The position numbers and the translations under genes were made by a program. Of a DNA stretch of 64,000 nt, positions 56,155-64,000 are shown one piece after another (position 1 is the first letter of the stretch; every line of letters begins with the position of its first letter). The DNA comes from an uncultured Algibacter sp. (GTDB lineage: Bacteria; Bacteroidota; Bacteroidia; Flavobacteriales; Flavobacteriaceae), in NCBI GenBank assembly GCA_947502405.1, contig CANMZT010000002.1, forward strand, positions 186,001 through 250,000, written 5' to 3'. The notes beneath the pieces are model-generated. The model made no database searches, was not told the origin of the DNA, and was given only the letters and a program-made list of their open reading frames with translations.

Positions 56155-57117
56155 ATGAAGATAATAGTACTTGACGGTTTCACCTTAAATCCAAGAGATT
56201 TAAATTGGGATGGTATATCACAATTTGGAGATGTTACTGTGTATGATAGAACACCTTATAATGATGACGCCATCATCAAGAATATAGCCGATGCAGATAT
56301 AGTTTTTACTAATAAAACACCTATTAACCAGCATGTATTATCAAAAGCAACATCATTAAAATATATTGGTGTTTTAGCTACTGGCTTTAATGTTGTAGAT
56401 ACTGAAACTGCTAAGCAACAAAATATTGTTGTAACCAATGTGCCAGACTATAGTTCTGTTGCTGTAGCGCAATTTACTATGGCGTTAATCTTAGAATTAT
56501 GCCATCATATAGGCGCTCATAATAAAGCTGTGCAACAAGGCGATTGGATAAAAAGCAAAGATTTTTCCTTTTGGAATTACCCTTTAATAGAATTAGCAGG
56601 AAAAACATTAGGTCTTATTGGGTTTGGTAAAATAGGTAAAGCAACGGCTAAACTTGCTGAAGCATTTGGTATGAATATTTTAGTTTATAATAGAACTGTT
56701 TATTCTGAATTTGAAAGCGATAGTTTAAAATTTGTAGCGTTAGACGAGTTATTGAGCAATTCAGATTTTATAAGCTTACACTGTCCTTTAACTCCTGAAA
56801 CAAAAAATATTATTAATGAAACAAACATTAATAAAATGAAACATACTGCATTTCTAATAAACACCTCTCGTGGCTCTCTAGTAAATGAAAAAGATTTAGC
56901 TGAGGCACTAAATAATGATAAATTGGTAGGCGCCGCTCTTGATGTTATTTCAGAAGAACCAATGAAAGCAGACAACCCTTTATTGAAAGCCAAAAACTGT
57001 ATCATTACACCTCATATTGCTTGGGCGCCAAAAGAAGCACGCCAGCGTTTGATGCAAACCACTATTGAAAATTTAAAAAGCTTTTTAGAAGGAAAGCCCC
57101 TAAATGTTGTAAACTAA
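56155..57117 (+). CDS. D-2-hydroxyacid dehydrogenase
   Basis: This 320-residue NAD-dependent enzyme has the dinucleotide motif GLIGFGKIGKA (153-163) and the catalytic triad R239 (INTSRG), E268 (DVISEEP) and H287 (TPHIAW). The sequence is closest in pattern to glycerate/hydroxypyruvate dehydrogenases. It interconverts a D-2-hydroxy acid and the keto acid in the cytoplasm; the substrate is not defined. It lies 80 bp after the DNA-metabolism gene, in the same direction, and is followed by a hairpin terminator. Confidence 0.92.
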   Translation: MKIIVLDGFTLNPRDLNWDGISQFGDVTVYDRTPYNDDAIIKNIADADIVFTNKTPINQHVLSKATSLKYIGVLATGFNVVDTETAKQQNIVVTNVPDYSSVAVAQFTMALILELCHHIGAHNKAVQQGDWIKSKDFSFWNYPLIELAGKTLGLIGFGKIGKATAKLAEAFGMNILVYNRTVYSEFESDSLKFVALDELLSNSDFISLHCPLTPETKNIINETNINKMKHTAFLINTSRGSLVNEKDLAEALNNDKLVGAALDVISEEPMKADNPLLKAKNCIITPHIAWAPKEARQRLMQTTIENLKSFLEGKPLNVVN

Positions 57118-57150
57118 AAAAGACTTTCCATAAAAATGAAAAGTCTTTTA
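57117..57150 (+). terminator. Terminator after D-2-hydroxyacid dehydrogenase gene
   Basis: AAAAGACTTT pairs with AAAGTCTTTT across an 11-13 base loop, with A before and TTTTA after the stem. It works for the plus-strand gene; on the minus strand it directly follows a decayed tRNA 3' end, so it may first have been that tRNA's terminator. Confidence 0.75.
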
Positions 57151-57169
57151 GTCGGGGTGGCAGGATTAA
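57151..57169 (-). repeat. 19-bp direct repeat, copy 1 (tRNA 3'-end remnant)
   Basis: GTCGGGGTGGCAGGATTAA is identical to the sequence at 57326-57344. On the minus strand it ends ATCCTGCCACCCCGA, the T-stem half and acceptor end of a tRNA. Past it, GGAT at 57177-57182 can still pair with ATCC. The tRNA body is missing. Confidence 0.7.
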
Positions 57170-57192
57170 CTGCGTTGATCCTAGATTTGGGA

Positions 57193-57276
57193 GTGTTGCT
57201 CAAGAAGCCTGAACTGCTTAAGGCAGTTCTGGACTTTTTCTATACAATTTTTATGCTCAAGCTGTGCTTAGCAACA
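57193..57276. repeat. Nested inverted repeats between the 19-bp repeats
   Basis: TGTTGCTCAAG near 57194-57204 is the near-complement of CTTAGCAACA near 57267-57276. Inside, GAACTGC (57211-57217) pairs with GCAGTTC (57223-57229) and is followed by ACTTTTTC. TGCTCAAGC pairs with GCTTAGCA at 57253-57272. No ORF fits. The segment could be a small structured RNA or the remains of an inserted element. Confidence 0.45.
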
Positions 57277-57288
57277 TATTGAATAGAA

Positions 57289-57321
57289 AAAGCCCGAAAA
57301 TCTATCAGATTTTCAGGCTTT
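57289..57321. terminator. Hairpin terminator beside second 19-bp repeat
   Basis: AAAGCC and AAAATCT (57289-57303) pair with AGATTTT and GGCTTT (57307-57321) around a 3-base loop and a small internal mismatch. T-rich ends occur on both strands. On the minus strand it follows the tRNA remnant at 57326-57344. Confidence 0.7.
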
Positions 57322-57325
57322 CTTG

Positions 57326-57344
57326 GTCGGGGTGGCAGGATTAA
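57326..57344 (-). repeat. 19-bp direct repeat, copy 2 (tRNA 3'-end remnant)
   Basis: Identical to 57151-57169. After it, towards 57576, about 230 bp of AT-rich sequence lacks a recognisable gene or strong hairpin. Confidence 0.7.
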
Positions 57345-57576
57345 TTTGTACTTCCTACTTTCCTATTATTTACTGTTATTCTATGATTTCTTTAAATTGG
57401 AGTTCACCTAATTGCACACCATTTTTTAAAAGAACTGATAAAAAATATAATTTAATTGTCTTTACTTTTAGAAAGGTACAATTAAAATTAGAAAATACAA
57501 TTAATCTATAAGCCAATTGACTTTTTTTGTTTAACTAATAATATTTGGTTTTGAAAAATAGCTTATGCAATACCTT

Positions 57577-58950
57577 TTAACTTAGTCTAAACTTTAGTTT
57601 CTTTTCTATAGCCTCAATCATAATATTAGCTATATCTAAACCTGTTGCGTTTTCGATGCCTTCAAGCCCAGGAGAGGAATTGACTTCTAACAATAAAGGC
57701 CCCTTATTAGATCTAATAATATCTACTCCAGCTACTGGTAAATCTAAAATTTTTGCTGCCTTTATGGCTAGTTTGCGCTCTTCAGGTGTAATCTTAATTT
57801 TTGATGCAGAACCACCTTGATGAATATTTGCTCTAAATTCTCCTTTTGCAGCTTGTCGTTGCATTGAGGCTACAACTTTTCCATTAACTACAAAACAACG
57901 TATATCTTGTCCGTTAGCTTCTTTTATAAATTCTTGCACTAGAATATTAGTTTTCACACTTTTAAAAGCATTAATAACACTTTCTGCTGCTTTAGTGGTT
58001 TCTGCTAGCACAACACCTTTGCCTTGAGTACTCTCTAACAATTTAATAATTAATGGTGCTCCATTGACCATTTTTACTAAATCTTTTGTGTCTAAAGGAG
58101 AATTTGCAAATCCAGTAATGGGTATATGCAAATCGTTTTTAGCAAATAATTGTGTTGCCATTAGCTTATCTCTAGATTGGGTAATAGCGCCCGCAGAATT
58201 TAGGCAATATGTTCCCATGGCATCAAACTGCCTTAGCAATGCGCATGCATAAAAAGTTACCGATGGTTTTATCCGTGGTATGATAGCATCAAATACATCA
58301 ATAACATTACCACCACGATAACGTATTTGAGGTTCTTTTGCATCAAACTTCATGTAGGCTTGTTCTACATTAAGAAAAATCATTTCATGCCCTCGCGCTT
58401 GTCCAGCTTCAATAAGGCGTTTATTACTGAACAATTCTGGGTTACTTGCTAAAACGGCAATTTTTAGACCTGTTTTTTCTTTACGAAAAGCTATATATTT
58501 TTCGTCTAAATCTTCTTGTGAGTATTGGACTAAAATATAGTTAGCTGATGAATTCACTAAATAACGATTGTTTAATGCTTCTCTCCCTATTAGCATTCTA
58601 AACTCCATCGAGTCTCGATTTGCTAAGGTTAATTCTATTTCAAAAATTTCACCCCCTAATTTTACTGGAGCTTTTATAACAATGCGTTCTTCAGATATGC
58701 CCATTGAACTCTTTACAGAACGTCTAGCATGTATCTTTGCCTCGCAAATTATATCAATACTTCTATTATCCTGTAAAGGGTTAACATGAAAACGCACCCA
58801 TTCTTCAGTATCTTTATAGAATATTTTGATTTTATTTGCTTGAATTGATGATGTTTTTGCACCAGAATCTACTCGTGCTTTAATTGCAGGAATACCAAAG
58901 TTTTCAAACGCACACCATTCTTCGCTTCCTATTATTTTTAAATCGTTCAA
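57577..58950 (-). CDS. RimB-like retropepsin fused to RimK-type glutamate ligase
   Basis: This 457-residue protein joins two families. Residues 1-150 fit the RimB/ATP-dependent zinc-protease family, a retropepsin-like fold with [10 protein letters not shown] at 27-36 as its active-site loop. Residues 155-457 form a RimK-type ATP-grasp ligase, with [16 protein letters not shown] (about 300-315), [17 protein letters not shown] (about 338-354) and the metal site [19 protein letters not shown] (about 427-445). RimK adds glutamates to ribosomal protein S6, and RimB trims them. A single chain could control both. It is 5 bp after the RMD1-like gene. Confidence 0.9.
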   Translation of the reverse strand: MNDLKIIGSEEWCAFENFGIPAIKARVDSGAKTSSIQANKIKIFYKDTEEWVRFHVNPLQDNRSIDIICEAKIHARRSVKSSMGISEERIVIKAPVKLGGEIFEIELTLANRDSMEFRMLIGREALNNRYLVNSSANYILVQYSQEDLDEKYIAFRKEKTGLKIAVLASNPELFSNKRLIEAGQARGHEMIFLNVEQAYMKFDAKEPQIRYRGGNVIDVFDAIIPRIKPSVTFYACALLRQFDAMGTYCLNSAGAITQSRDKLMATQLFAKNDLHIPITGFANSPLDTKDLVKMVNGAPLIIKLLESTQGKGVVLAETTKAAESVINAFKSVKTNILVQEFIKEANGQDIRCFVVNGKVVASMQRQAAKGEFRANIHQGGSASKIKITPEERKLAIKAAKILDLPVAGVDIIRSNKGPLLLEVNSSPGLEGIENATGLDIANIMIEAIEKKLKFRLS

Positions 58951-58955
58951 TGTAT

Positions 58956-59744
58956 TTATTTTATAATTTTTAAAATGACTAAATCTATTACCTCAATGAC
59001 TATTAAAATGATGATAATCCATTCCAGTTTACTACTTTCTTTATGGAACATGATATCTTTAAAGAGGTCTAGGTTTTCTTTTACAATATCTACCTGTTGA
59101 CTAATAATCTGGTATCTATCTTTTAAATCGAATTTTTTCTTTAATTCTGAATTAAGTTTATTGAGGTTTTCATCATCCCAAGCTGCGTCATGGGAGTCGA
59201 AAATATATAGGTTTTCAGAAATCTTATTTTTTACATTTAAAACCTTGCCTATATAGCTTTTCAATTTTTTTCCTCCAATATTTAATCTGCCATGATGCTC
59301 TAGATAACTTGTATGCCTCCTCGTATCTTCCAATAATTGTTCTGCAATACTGGCATAATAATCTAGTGCTACAGAGTGTGATAGATTAAGCATCACTAAA
59401 CGCAGTTTTTCAGCATCTTTATCTGGCAAGGTTACGGTATCAAAATCTGTACTAAAACCTTCTCCTTCTGTAATTATTTCAAGTGTTTCAGAGATTACTG
59501 AATTAATAACAACATCTCCTTTTAAAGCTGGATTAAGTTTCTTTTTTAAAACACTAATTTCGGTTGGAGAGAAATTATAAGCACAGATAATGCCATATTT
59601 AAATGCATATAAATATTTGTCCTGGTCTAGACAAAAAAAGATTTCGTCGTTATCTGAAACTAAAGGGCGTTGATTAAAAACCGTCTTTAATGATTTAATC
59701 TCAATGGATTCTGCTATCTGAATAGCAATAGTTACTGTTTTCAT
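58956..59744 (-). CDS. RMD1/DUF155-family membrane-anchored protein
   Basis: The ATG at 59744 is chosen (262 residues, [13 protein letters not shown]); an in-frame start at 59795 would overlap the VOC gene. The central and C-terminal parts match the RMD1 (DUF155) family: [22 protein letters not shown]-type helix, then [22 protein letters not shown] (about 180-201) and [26 protein letters not shown] terminal membrane helix ([17 protein letters not shown]) follows. Yeast RMD1 relatives affect meiosis and mitochondria; the bacterial function is unknown. Confidence 0.83.
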   Translation of the reverse strand: MKTVTIAIQIAESIEIKSLKTVFNQRPLVSDNDEIFFCLDQDKYLYAFKYGIICAYNFSPTEISVLKKKLNPALKGDVVINSVISETLEIITEGEGFSTDFDTVTLPDKDAEKLRLVMLNLSHSVALDYYASIAEQLLEDTRRHTSYLEHHGRLNIGGKKLKSYIGKVLNVKNKISENLYIFDSHDAAWDDENLNKLNSELKKKFDLKDRYQIISQQVDIVKENLDLFKDIMFHKESSKLEWIIIILIVIEVIDLVILKIIK

Positions 59745-59748
59745 TGCA

Positions 59749-60162
59749 TTATGAGGCAAAAACCCCACTTTTATCTTTAAAGCTTTTGAATTCAATCATA
59801 TAACCATTTGGGTCAGTGATAAAAAAGGAAAGATGCTCTCCTACTTTATTTTCCATAAAAGTAGCCTCAGTTGTTACTTCTTGGTTGGATTGCAATAGGT
59901 TTTTATATAATACCCCCCAAATTTCAATATCAACAATAACACCAAAGTGAAAGGAAGGTAAAATACTGTCATCGAGTTTGTAATTTTTAAATTTAAAATC
60001 AAAAGCACCAGATTCGGTAAAAGTAAGTTGATTGTTAAATAAATTTATATCAATCCATTTATCAGTGTGCCGGCCTAGAGTGGCTCCTAAAGTGTTTACA
60101 TAAAAAACTTTTGTAGCTTCTATACTCTCACAAGGCAATGCTAAGTGAAATTGTGCTTTCAT
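59749..60162 (-). CDS. VOC-superfamily (glyoxalase-like) protein
   Basis: This 137-residue protein starts with AQFHLALPCESIEATKVFYVNTLGATLGR, the standard first beta-alpha-beta unit of the vicinal-oxygen-chelate fold. It ends HLSFFITDPNGYMIEFKSFKD, which carries the conserved metal-site glutamate. Possible metal ligands are H6 and the late E. The substrate is unknown; a dioxygenase or resistance function is possible. It lies 10 bp after the NUDIX gene. Confidence 0.88.
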   Translation of the reverse strand: MKAQFHLALPCESIEATKVFYVNTLGATLGRHTDKWIDINLFNNQLTFTESGAFDFKFKNYKLDDSILPSFHFGVIVDIEIWGVLYKNLLQSNQEVTTEATFMENKVGEHLSFFITDPNGYMIEFKSFKDKSGVFAS

Positions 60163-60172
60163 AATTTCTGTA

Positions 60173-60586
60173 TTAATTTATTTGTTTCCTAAACTGGTCA
60201 AAATATAATGTTATCGCACTTCGGTCGTCTTTATCTAAATACTCAAGAGCTTCATACCAAGGAATCCATAATACTTTTTTAAACTTGTGAAGTTCTAATA
60301 CTTCAATTTTCTTGACAGGTTTTATCGTAATGAAATAATGCTTATATACCTCTTGTTTTTCCTTGTTAGTATTCTTTCTTGATAGAAAATAAATCAAATC
60401 TTTCTTTTTTAACTTTAAGCCTATTTCTTCAAAAGTTTCTCTTATTAATGATTGATAATCTGTTTCTTTTTTCTTCTTCACGCCACCTGCAAGAGTGTAT
60501 TTTTTCTTAATACCTATCTTTTCTAGAACAAGAATCTTGCTCTTTTTAACTGCAATAAGTCTAGATTTATCAACTTTGTTTAACAT
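60173..60586 (-). CDS. NUDIX hydrolase
   Basis: This 137-residue protein has a complete Nudix box, GGVKKKKETDYQSLIRETFEEIGL (about 34-57), with the REtfEEiG glutamates that bind the metal. The rest is lysine-rich. NUDIX enzymes hydrolyse nucleoside diphosphates linked to another moiety; the substrate cannot be told. It lies 2 bp after the acidic protein gene. Confidence 0.93.
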   Translation of the reverse strand: MLNKVDKSRLIAVKKSKILVLEKIGIKKKYTLAGGVKKKKETDYQSLIRETFEEIGLKLKKKDLIYFLSRKNTNKEKQEVYKHYFITIKPVKKIEVLELHKFKKVLWIPWYEALEYLDKDDRSAITLYFDQFRKQIN

Positions 60587-60588
60587 GT

Positions 60589-60870
60589 TTAATCTAAATC
60601 TTCTTCATTTAAAGCATCAATATCTGAGCTATCATCATTCAAATCATTGTCATCTTCTTCATGTTCTTCCATAGCTTGAACTAATCGCTTTCCAACTTTT
60701 ACTAAATAAACTGTTTCTTCGGTTCTTACTTCAACGGCTTCTATGTATTCGTTTTGTGCATTTCTGAATGCAATTATATCCTTGTCAGAATATCCATCAG
60801 GAAACTTTTCAACCAGAAGATTTAAAATATCCTCATTCAATTTTTGGTAATCTACAATTTTACGTATCAT
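60589..60870 (-). CDS. Small acidic hypothetical protein
   Basis: This 93-residue protein has a helical N-terminus (KLNEDILNLLVEKFPDGYSDKDII) and a basic-then-acidic C-terminal half. The last 30 residues are almost all D, E, N and S (EEHEEDDNDLNDDSSD). I do not recognise a named family; similar short acidic proteins are conserved next to the deoxyhypusine-synthase-like gene in flavobacteria. It follows that gene by 12 bp. Confidence 0.75.
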   Translation of the reverse strand: MIRKIVDYQKLNEDILNLLVEKFPDGYSDKDIIAFRNAQNEYIEAVEVRTEETVYLVKVGKRLVQAMEEHEEDDNDLNDDSSDIDALNEEDLD

Positions 60871-60882
60871 TTTTCTTTAGAA

Positions 60883-61857
60883 TTACATGCCTAACAAATA
60901 GGCAAAGATTAACGGAGCAACAATCGTAGCATCACTCTCTATTATAAATTTTGGGGTATCAATATCTAATTTTCCCCAAGTAATTTTTTCATTAGGAACA
61001 GCTCCAGAATATGAACCATAACTTGTTGTAGAATCACTTATTTGGCAGAAATAACTCCAAAACGGGGTGTCAGTTCGTTCCATGTCCTGATATAGCAAAG
61101 GCACCACACATATTGGAAAATCTCCTGCTATACCACCTCCAATCTGAAAGAATCCGATACCGTTTTTAGAATTATCAGAATACCAATCTGCAAGAAAAGT
61201 CATATACTCAATTCCTGATTTCATAGTACTGGCTTTAAGCTCTCCTTTTAAAACATAACTTGCAAAAATATTTCCCATAGTACTATCTTCCCATCCTGGG
61301 CAGATTATAGGTAGATTCTTTTCTGCTGCTGCATACATCCATGAATCTTTTAAATCTATTTCATAGTATTCTTCTAATACACCAGATAATAACATTTTAT
61401 ACATATACTCATGTGGCAGATAGCGTTCTCCTTTATCATCGGCCTCTTTCCATATTTTATAAATGTGCTGCTGTAATCTTCTAAACGCTTCTTCTTCTGG
61501 AATACAAGTATCTGTAACACGGTTAAGACCTTGTTCTAATAAATCCCATTCTTCTTCTGGTGTTAAATCTCTGTAGTCAGGAATACGTTTATAATGAGAA
61601 TGTGCTACTAAGTTCATAATATCCTCTTCTAAATTTGCTCCTGTACAAGAAATAATTTGCACCTTATCTTGTCGTATCATTTCAGCAAAAATCTTTCCTA
61701 TTTCTGCTGTACTCATTGCACCTGCCAAAGACACTAACATCTTTGAGCCTTTATTTAATTGCTCTTCATAAGATTTAGATGCATCAACAACGGTAGCAGC
61801 ATTGAAATGCAAATAATATGTTTCTATAAAGTTTGAAATTGCACCTTTAGTAGTCAT
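60883..61857 (-). CDS. Deoxyhypusine-synthase-family protein
   Basis: This 324-residue protein has the DHS family layout. LVSLAGAMSTAEIGKIFAEMIR (about 41-62) and VQIISCTGANLEEDI (about 66-80) form the NAD site. The catalytic lysine is K296 in EKITWGKLD, equivalent to the WGK lysine of eukaryotic DHS. Bacteria lack eIF5A, and bacterial homologues are thought to make homospermidine or a related polyamine by aminobutyl transfer. The speB and speA genes just upstream supply putrescine and agmatine. It overlaps speB by 11 bp. Confidence 0.92.
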   Translation of the reverse strand: MTTKGAISNFIETYYLHFNAATVVDASKSYEEQLNKGSKMLVSLAGAMSTAEIGKIFAEMIRQDKVQIISCTGANLEEDIMNLVAHSHYKRIPDYRDLTPEEEWDLLEQGLNRVTDTCIPEEEAFRRLQQHIYKIWKEADDKGERYLPHEYMYKMLLSGVLEEYYEIDLKDSWMYAAAEKNLPIICPGWEDSTMGNIFASYVLKGELKASTMKSGIEYMTFLADWYSDNSKNGIGFFQIGGGIAGDFPICVVPLLYQDMERTDTPFWSYFCQISDSTTSYGSYSGAVPNEKITWGKLDIDTPKFIIESDATIVAPLIFAYLLGM

Positions 61858-62785
61858 CTTCTTCTTTGAATTTTGATATATTATTAGTTAGTGGTTTATC
61901 ATTATAAGCATTGTTATAATCGTCTTCAATAGTTTCATGTTGAAACTTATAACTTAACATTTTGTAATACAATTTTGCTGCTAAAAAATCTGATGATTTA
62001 TCAATTTCATTAGGGCATAATTCAACAATATCAAACCCAACTACATTTTTTTCGGCAAAAACCTGTTTTAAAAACTCTAAAGTTTCATACCAAAATAAAC
62101 CACCAGGTTCAGGTGTTCCAGTACTTGGTAAAATTGAAGGGTCAAATGCATCTAAATCAAAAGTTATAAATACATTATCTGTCATTTGGTCTATGGCAGA
62201 ATCCATCCAAGTATCGTCTATAGCCATTTCGTGAGCGAAATATGTTCTATCCATGTCCATAGCAGATTTTTCTTTTATGTCCATAGAACGAATCCCTACC
62301 TGAATTAAGTTAGTAGTTTGACTTGCTTCATAAACAGCGCAAGCATGATTACAAGAGCTGCCCTCGTAACTTTTGCGCAAGTCTGCATGAGCGTCAATAT
62401 GTAAAACCGTTAGATCTGAAAACATCTCGCTAAACGCTCTAATAGTACCGATGGAAATAGAATGTTCACCTCCAAAAATGGTTACAAATTTATTCTTCTT
62501 TATATACTTTTTAGTTTCTTGGTGTACTGCATCTGCCATTGCTTCAGGTGTTGCATTGACCGTAATAGGTTCTGCCAGATAAATTCCATTCTTATAAACT
62601 TCAGAATTGGTCTCAATGTCATAAAGCTCCATATTTTCTGAAGCTTCCAAAAAAGCTTTTGGTCCTTTATCTGCTCCTTTTTGCCATGTACTCGTTCCAT
62701 CATAGGGAACTGGGATTAATACAATCTTTACATGCTCTAATTTTGCATATTCTTCTGGTATTCCAGCATATGTTTTTGTTTCCAT
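61847..62785 (-). CDS. speB: Agmatinase
   Basis: This 312-residue ureohydrolase has all manganese ligands: H108 (GGEHSIS), D131, H133 and D135 (HIDAHADLR), D210 and D212 (TFDLDAFDPS). It hydrolyses agmatine to putrescine and urea. The speA product upstream makes the agmatine. The start at 62785 is 3 bp after the speA stop. Arginase is a possible alternative, but the operon favours agmatinase. Confidence 0.94.
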   Translation of the reverse strand: METKTYAGIPEEYAKLEHVKIVLIPVPYDGTSTWQKGADKGPKAFLEASENMELYDIETNSEVYKNGIYLAEPITVNATPEAMADAVHQETKKYIKKNKFVTIFGGEHSISIGTIRAFSEMFSDLTVLHIDAHADLRKSYEGSSCNHACAVYEASQTTNLIQVGIRSMDIKEKSAMDMDRTYFAHEMAIDDTWMDSAIDQMTDNVFITFDLDAFDPSILPSTGTPEPGGLFWYETLEFLKQVFAEKNVVGFDIVELCPNEIDKSSDFLAAKLYYKMLSYKFQHETIEDDYNNAYNDKPLTNNISKFKEEDDY

Positions 62786-62788
62786 TTT

Positions 62789-64000
62789 TTATTTATTTAC
62801 TAATTGTAATTCAGCATTTGTATTTAGAATTGTATTTGTTTCAGGTTTTTTATCATAGCCTAAAATTTCAAGTAAGTCTTCACTTTTTTGTTGTTCTCTA
62901 AATAACTGTGTTGAAATATTCCCTCGCTTATCTTTATTAATTAAGATATGCTTGGGAGCAGGAATTAAACAATGTTGTAAACCGCCATAACCTCCAATAG
63001 TTTCTTGATAGGCTCCTATATTAAAAAAACCTATGTATAGTGGTTTATCATTATGATATTTCGGTAAATAAATAGCGTTCATGTGTTGTTCGCTATTGTA
63101 ATAATCGTCACTATCGCAAGTTAAACCTCCAAGAAGAACACGCTCATAAGAATCATTCCAACGGTTTATTGGCAACATAATGAATCGTTTGTTAATCGCC
63201 CAAGTATCAGGAAGTGTAGTGATGAATGAAGAATTTATCATATTCCATTTTTCCCTATCGTTTTGTTGCTTTTGATAAAGTACTTCATAAATTGCTCCAC
63301 CACTTTCACCTACTGTAAAGCTTCCAAATTCTGTAAAAATATTAGGTACATCAACGCCTTCCTCTTCACAAGTAAGCTTAATTTGATTAATGATTTCGTC
63401 TATGATATATTCATAATCAAAATCAAAGGCTAATGAGTTTTTAATTGGAAAACCGCCTCCAATATTCAAACTGTTTAGCGATGGACATATCTTTTTTAAA
63501 CTTGTATATACTTTAAGACATTTTAAAAGTTCGTTCCAATAATAAGCATTATCTCTTATACCAGTATTAATAAAAAAATGAAGCATTTTAAGCTGCACTT
63601 TTGGATTATCTTTAATTTGCTTATTGTAAAAAGGCACAATATTTTTGTAACCAATACCTAAACGAGAGGTATAAAACTCAAATTTGGGTTCTTCTTCGGA
63701 AGCAATTCGAATACCAATATTGTAGTTTCCTTTTATTTCATCAGATAGTAACTCAATCTCTTCGTAATTATCGATAATTGGGATACAGTTTTTATGACCA
63801 TTATTGATTAACCTCGCAATATTTGTAATGTATTGGGCACGTTTAAAGCCGTTACTTATAACAAATGTTTGGTCATTTATTTTACCTTCTACTTTTAAGG
63901 TTTCTACAATATCTATATCAAAGGCTGATGACGTTTCAATATGGATATCGTTTTTTAAAGCCTCATTTAGAACGTGTTTAAAGTGTGAGCTTTTGGTGCA
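62789..64000 (-). CDS. speA: Biosynthetic arginine decarboxylase, 5' part cut by window edge
   Basis: The minus-strand frame stays open from the stop at 62789 to 64000, giving about 404 residues without the N-terminus. The first visible residues (CTKSSHFKHVLNEAL) lie shortly after the expected PLP lysine. Other landmarks are NNGHKNCIPIIDNYEEIELL, NIGGGFP (PLP-phosphate loop), FTEFGSFTVG and the C-terminal SDDYYNSEQHMNAIYLP and FFNIGAYQETIGGYGGLQHCLIP. The segment from 63637 is sometimes read as a start, but it is an internal GTG. It is the alanine-racemase-fold, short bacterial type. Confidence 0.93.
   Translation of the reverse strand, partial: CTKSSHFKHVLNEALKNDIHIETSSAFDIDIVETLKVEGKINDQTFVISNGFKRAQYITNIARLINNGHKNCIPIIDNYEEIELLSDEIKGNYNIGIRIASEEEPKFEFYTSRLGIGYKNIVPFYNKQIKDNPKVQLKMLHFFINTGIRDNAYYWNELLKCLKVYTSLKKICPSLNSLNIGGGFPIKNSLAFDFDYEYIIDEIINQIKLTCEEEGVDVPNIFTEFGSFTVGESGGAIYEVLYQKQQNDREKWNMINSSFITTLPDTWAINKRFIMLPINRWNDSYERVLLGGLTCDSDDYYNSEQHMNAIYLPKYHNDKPLYIGFFNIGAYQETIGGYGGLQHCLIPAPKHILINKDKRGNISTQLFREQQKSEDLLEILGYDKKPETNTILNTNAELQLVNK

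Noticed and set aside
57323-57511. 62-codon frame on the plus strand
   Set aside because: It starts inside a terminator and tRNA remnant and has no protein-like composition or neighbour support.
1-64000. CRISPR arrays, insertion sequences, rRNA operons, prophage genes
   Set aside because: No repeat-spacer pattern, transposase, integrase or rRNA sequence was seen on reading both strands.

Overview
This 64-kb window is low-GC chromosomal DNA that looks like a polysaccharide-degrading member of the Flavobacteriia (Bacteroidetes), probably marine. The signs are three SusC/SusD pairs, a hybrid two-component sensor with 14 beta-propeller repeats, lipoprotein signals on most secreted enzymes, Bacteroidetes-type promoters (TTG...TAnnTTTG) and near absence of Shine-Dalgarno sequences. 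Positions 1-52087 are almost entirely on the minus strand, so gene order there is read from high to low coordinates.

Region A (1-15.7 kb): two tandem SusC/SusD pairs, a DUF1735 surface lipoprotein, then a lipoprotein with two DUF1080 (3-keto-glycoside hydrolase) domains and two Tat-exported Gfo/Idh oxidoreductases. The last three form a plausible periplasmic oxidise-then-cleave glycoside pathway. Region B (15.9-29.6 kb): a polysaccharide utilisation locus with a hybrid sensor/regulator, SusC/SusD, a GH88 unsaturated glucuronyl hydrolase, a GH2 glycosidase and an alginate-lyase-fold polysaccharide lyase (PL38/PL5-like). A 30-residue membrane peptide may lie between sensor and SusC. Region C (29.9-41.4 kb): a uronate operon. 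SDR mannonate oxidoreductase, UxuA and UxaC handle glucuronate; KduI and KduD handle the unsaturated uronate released by GH88; both routes end at 2-keto-3-deoxygluconate (KDG). A TRAP transporter, a DUF4861 protein and a GntR-type regulator with a sugar-binding domain complete it. Region D (41.6-52.1 kb): xylose transport, isomerase and kinase, then an acid-sugar module (Gfo/Idh, MFS transporter, DUF1537 kinase, cyclase-family hydrolase, tartrate/isopropylmalate-type dehydrogenase) headed by a FadR-type GntR regulator with a perfect palindromic operator on its own promoter.

The most useful unannotated signal is a 16-17 bp direct repeat (gene-direction consensus near CAGgAtA-N3-CAGGATA). It occurs in five intergenic regions, upstream of the DUF1080 gene, the first SusC, the uronate operon, the regulator gene and xylA, and suggests one regulon joining regions A, C and D. 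The substrate is inferred to be rich in beta-linked glucuronate, perhaps with xylose; no sulfatase or rhamnose genes are present.

Region E (52.1-64 kb) is housekeeping: tRNA-Pro(GGG) with decayed tRNA 3' ends and terminators, a probable structured flavobacterial RNA element, trxB, a radical-SAM/partner pair linked to DNA metabolism, a D-2-hydroxyacid dehydrogenase, a 19-bp direct repeat around a structured spacer, a RimB-RimK fusion, and a polyamine operon (speA cut by the window end, speB, a deoxyhypusine-synthase-like enzyme) with small companions. No insertion sequence, CRISPR array or rRNA was seen.
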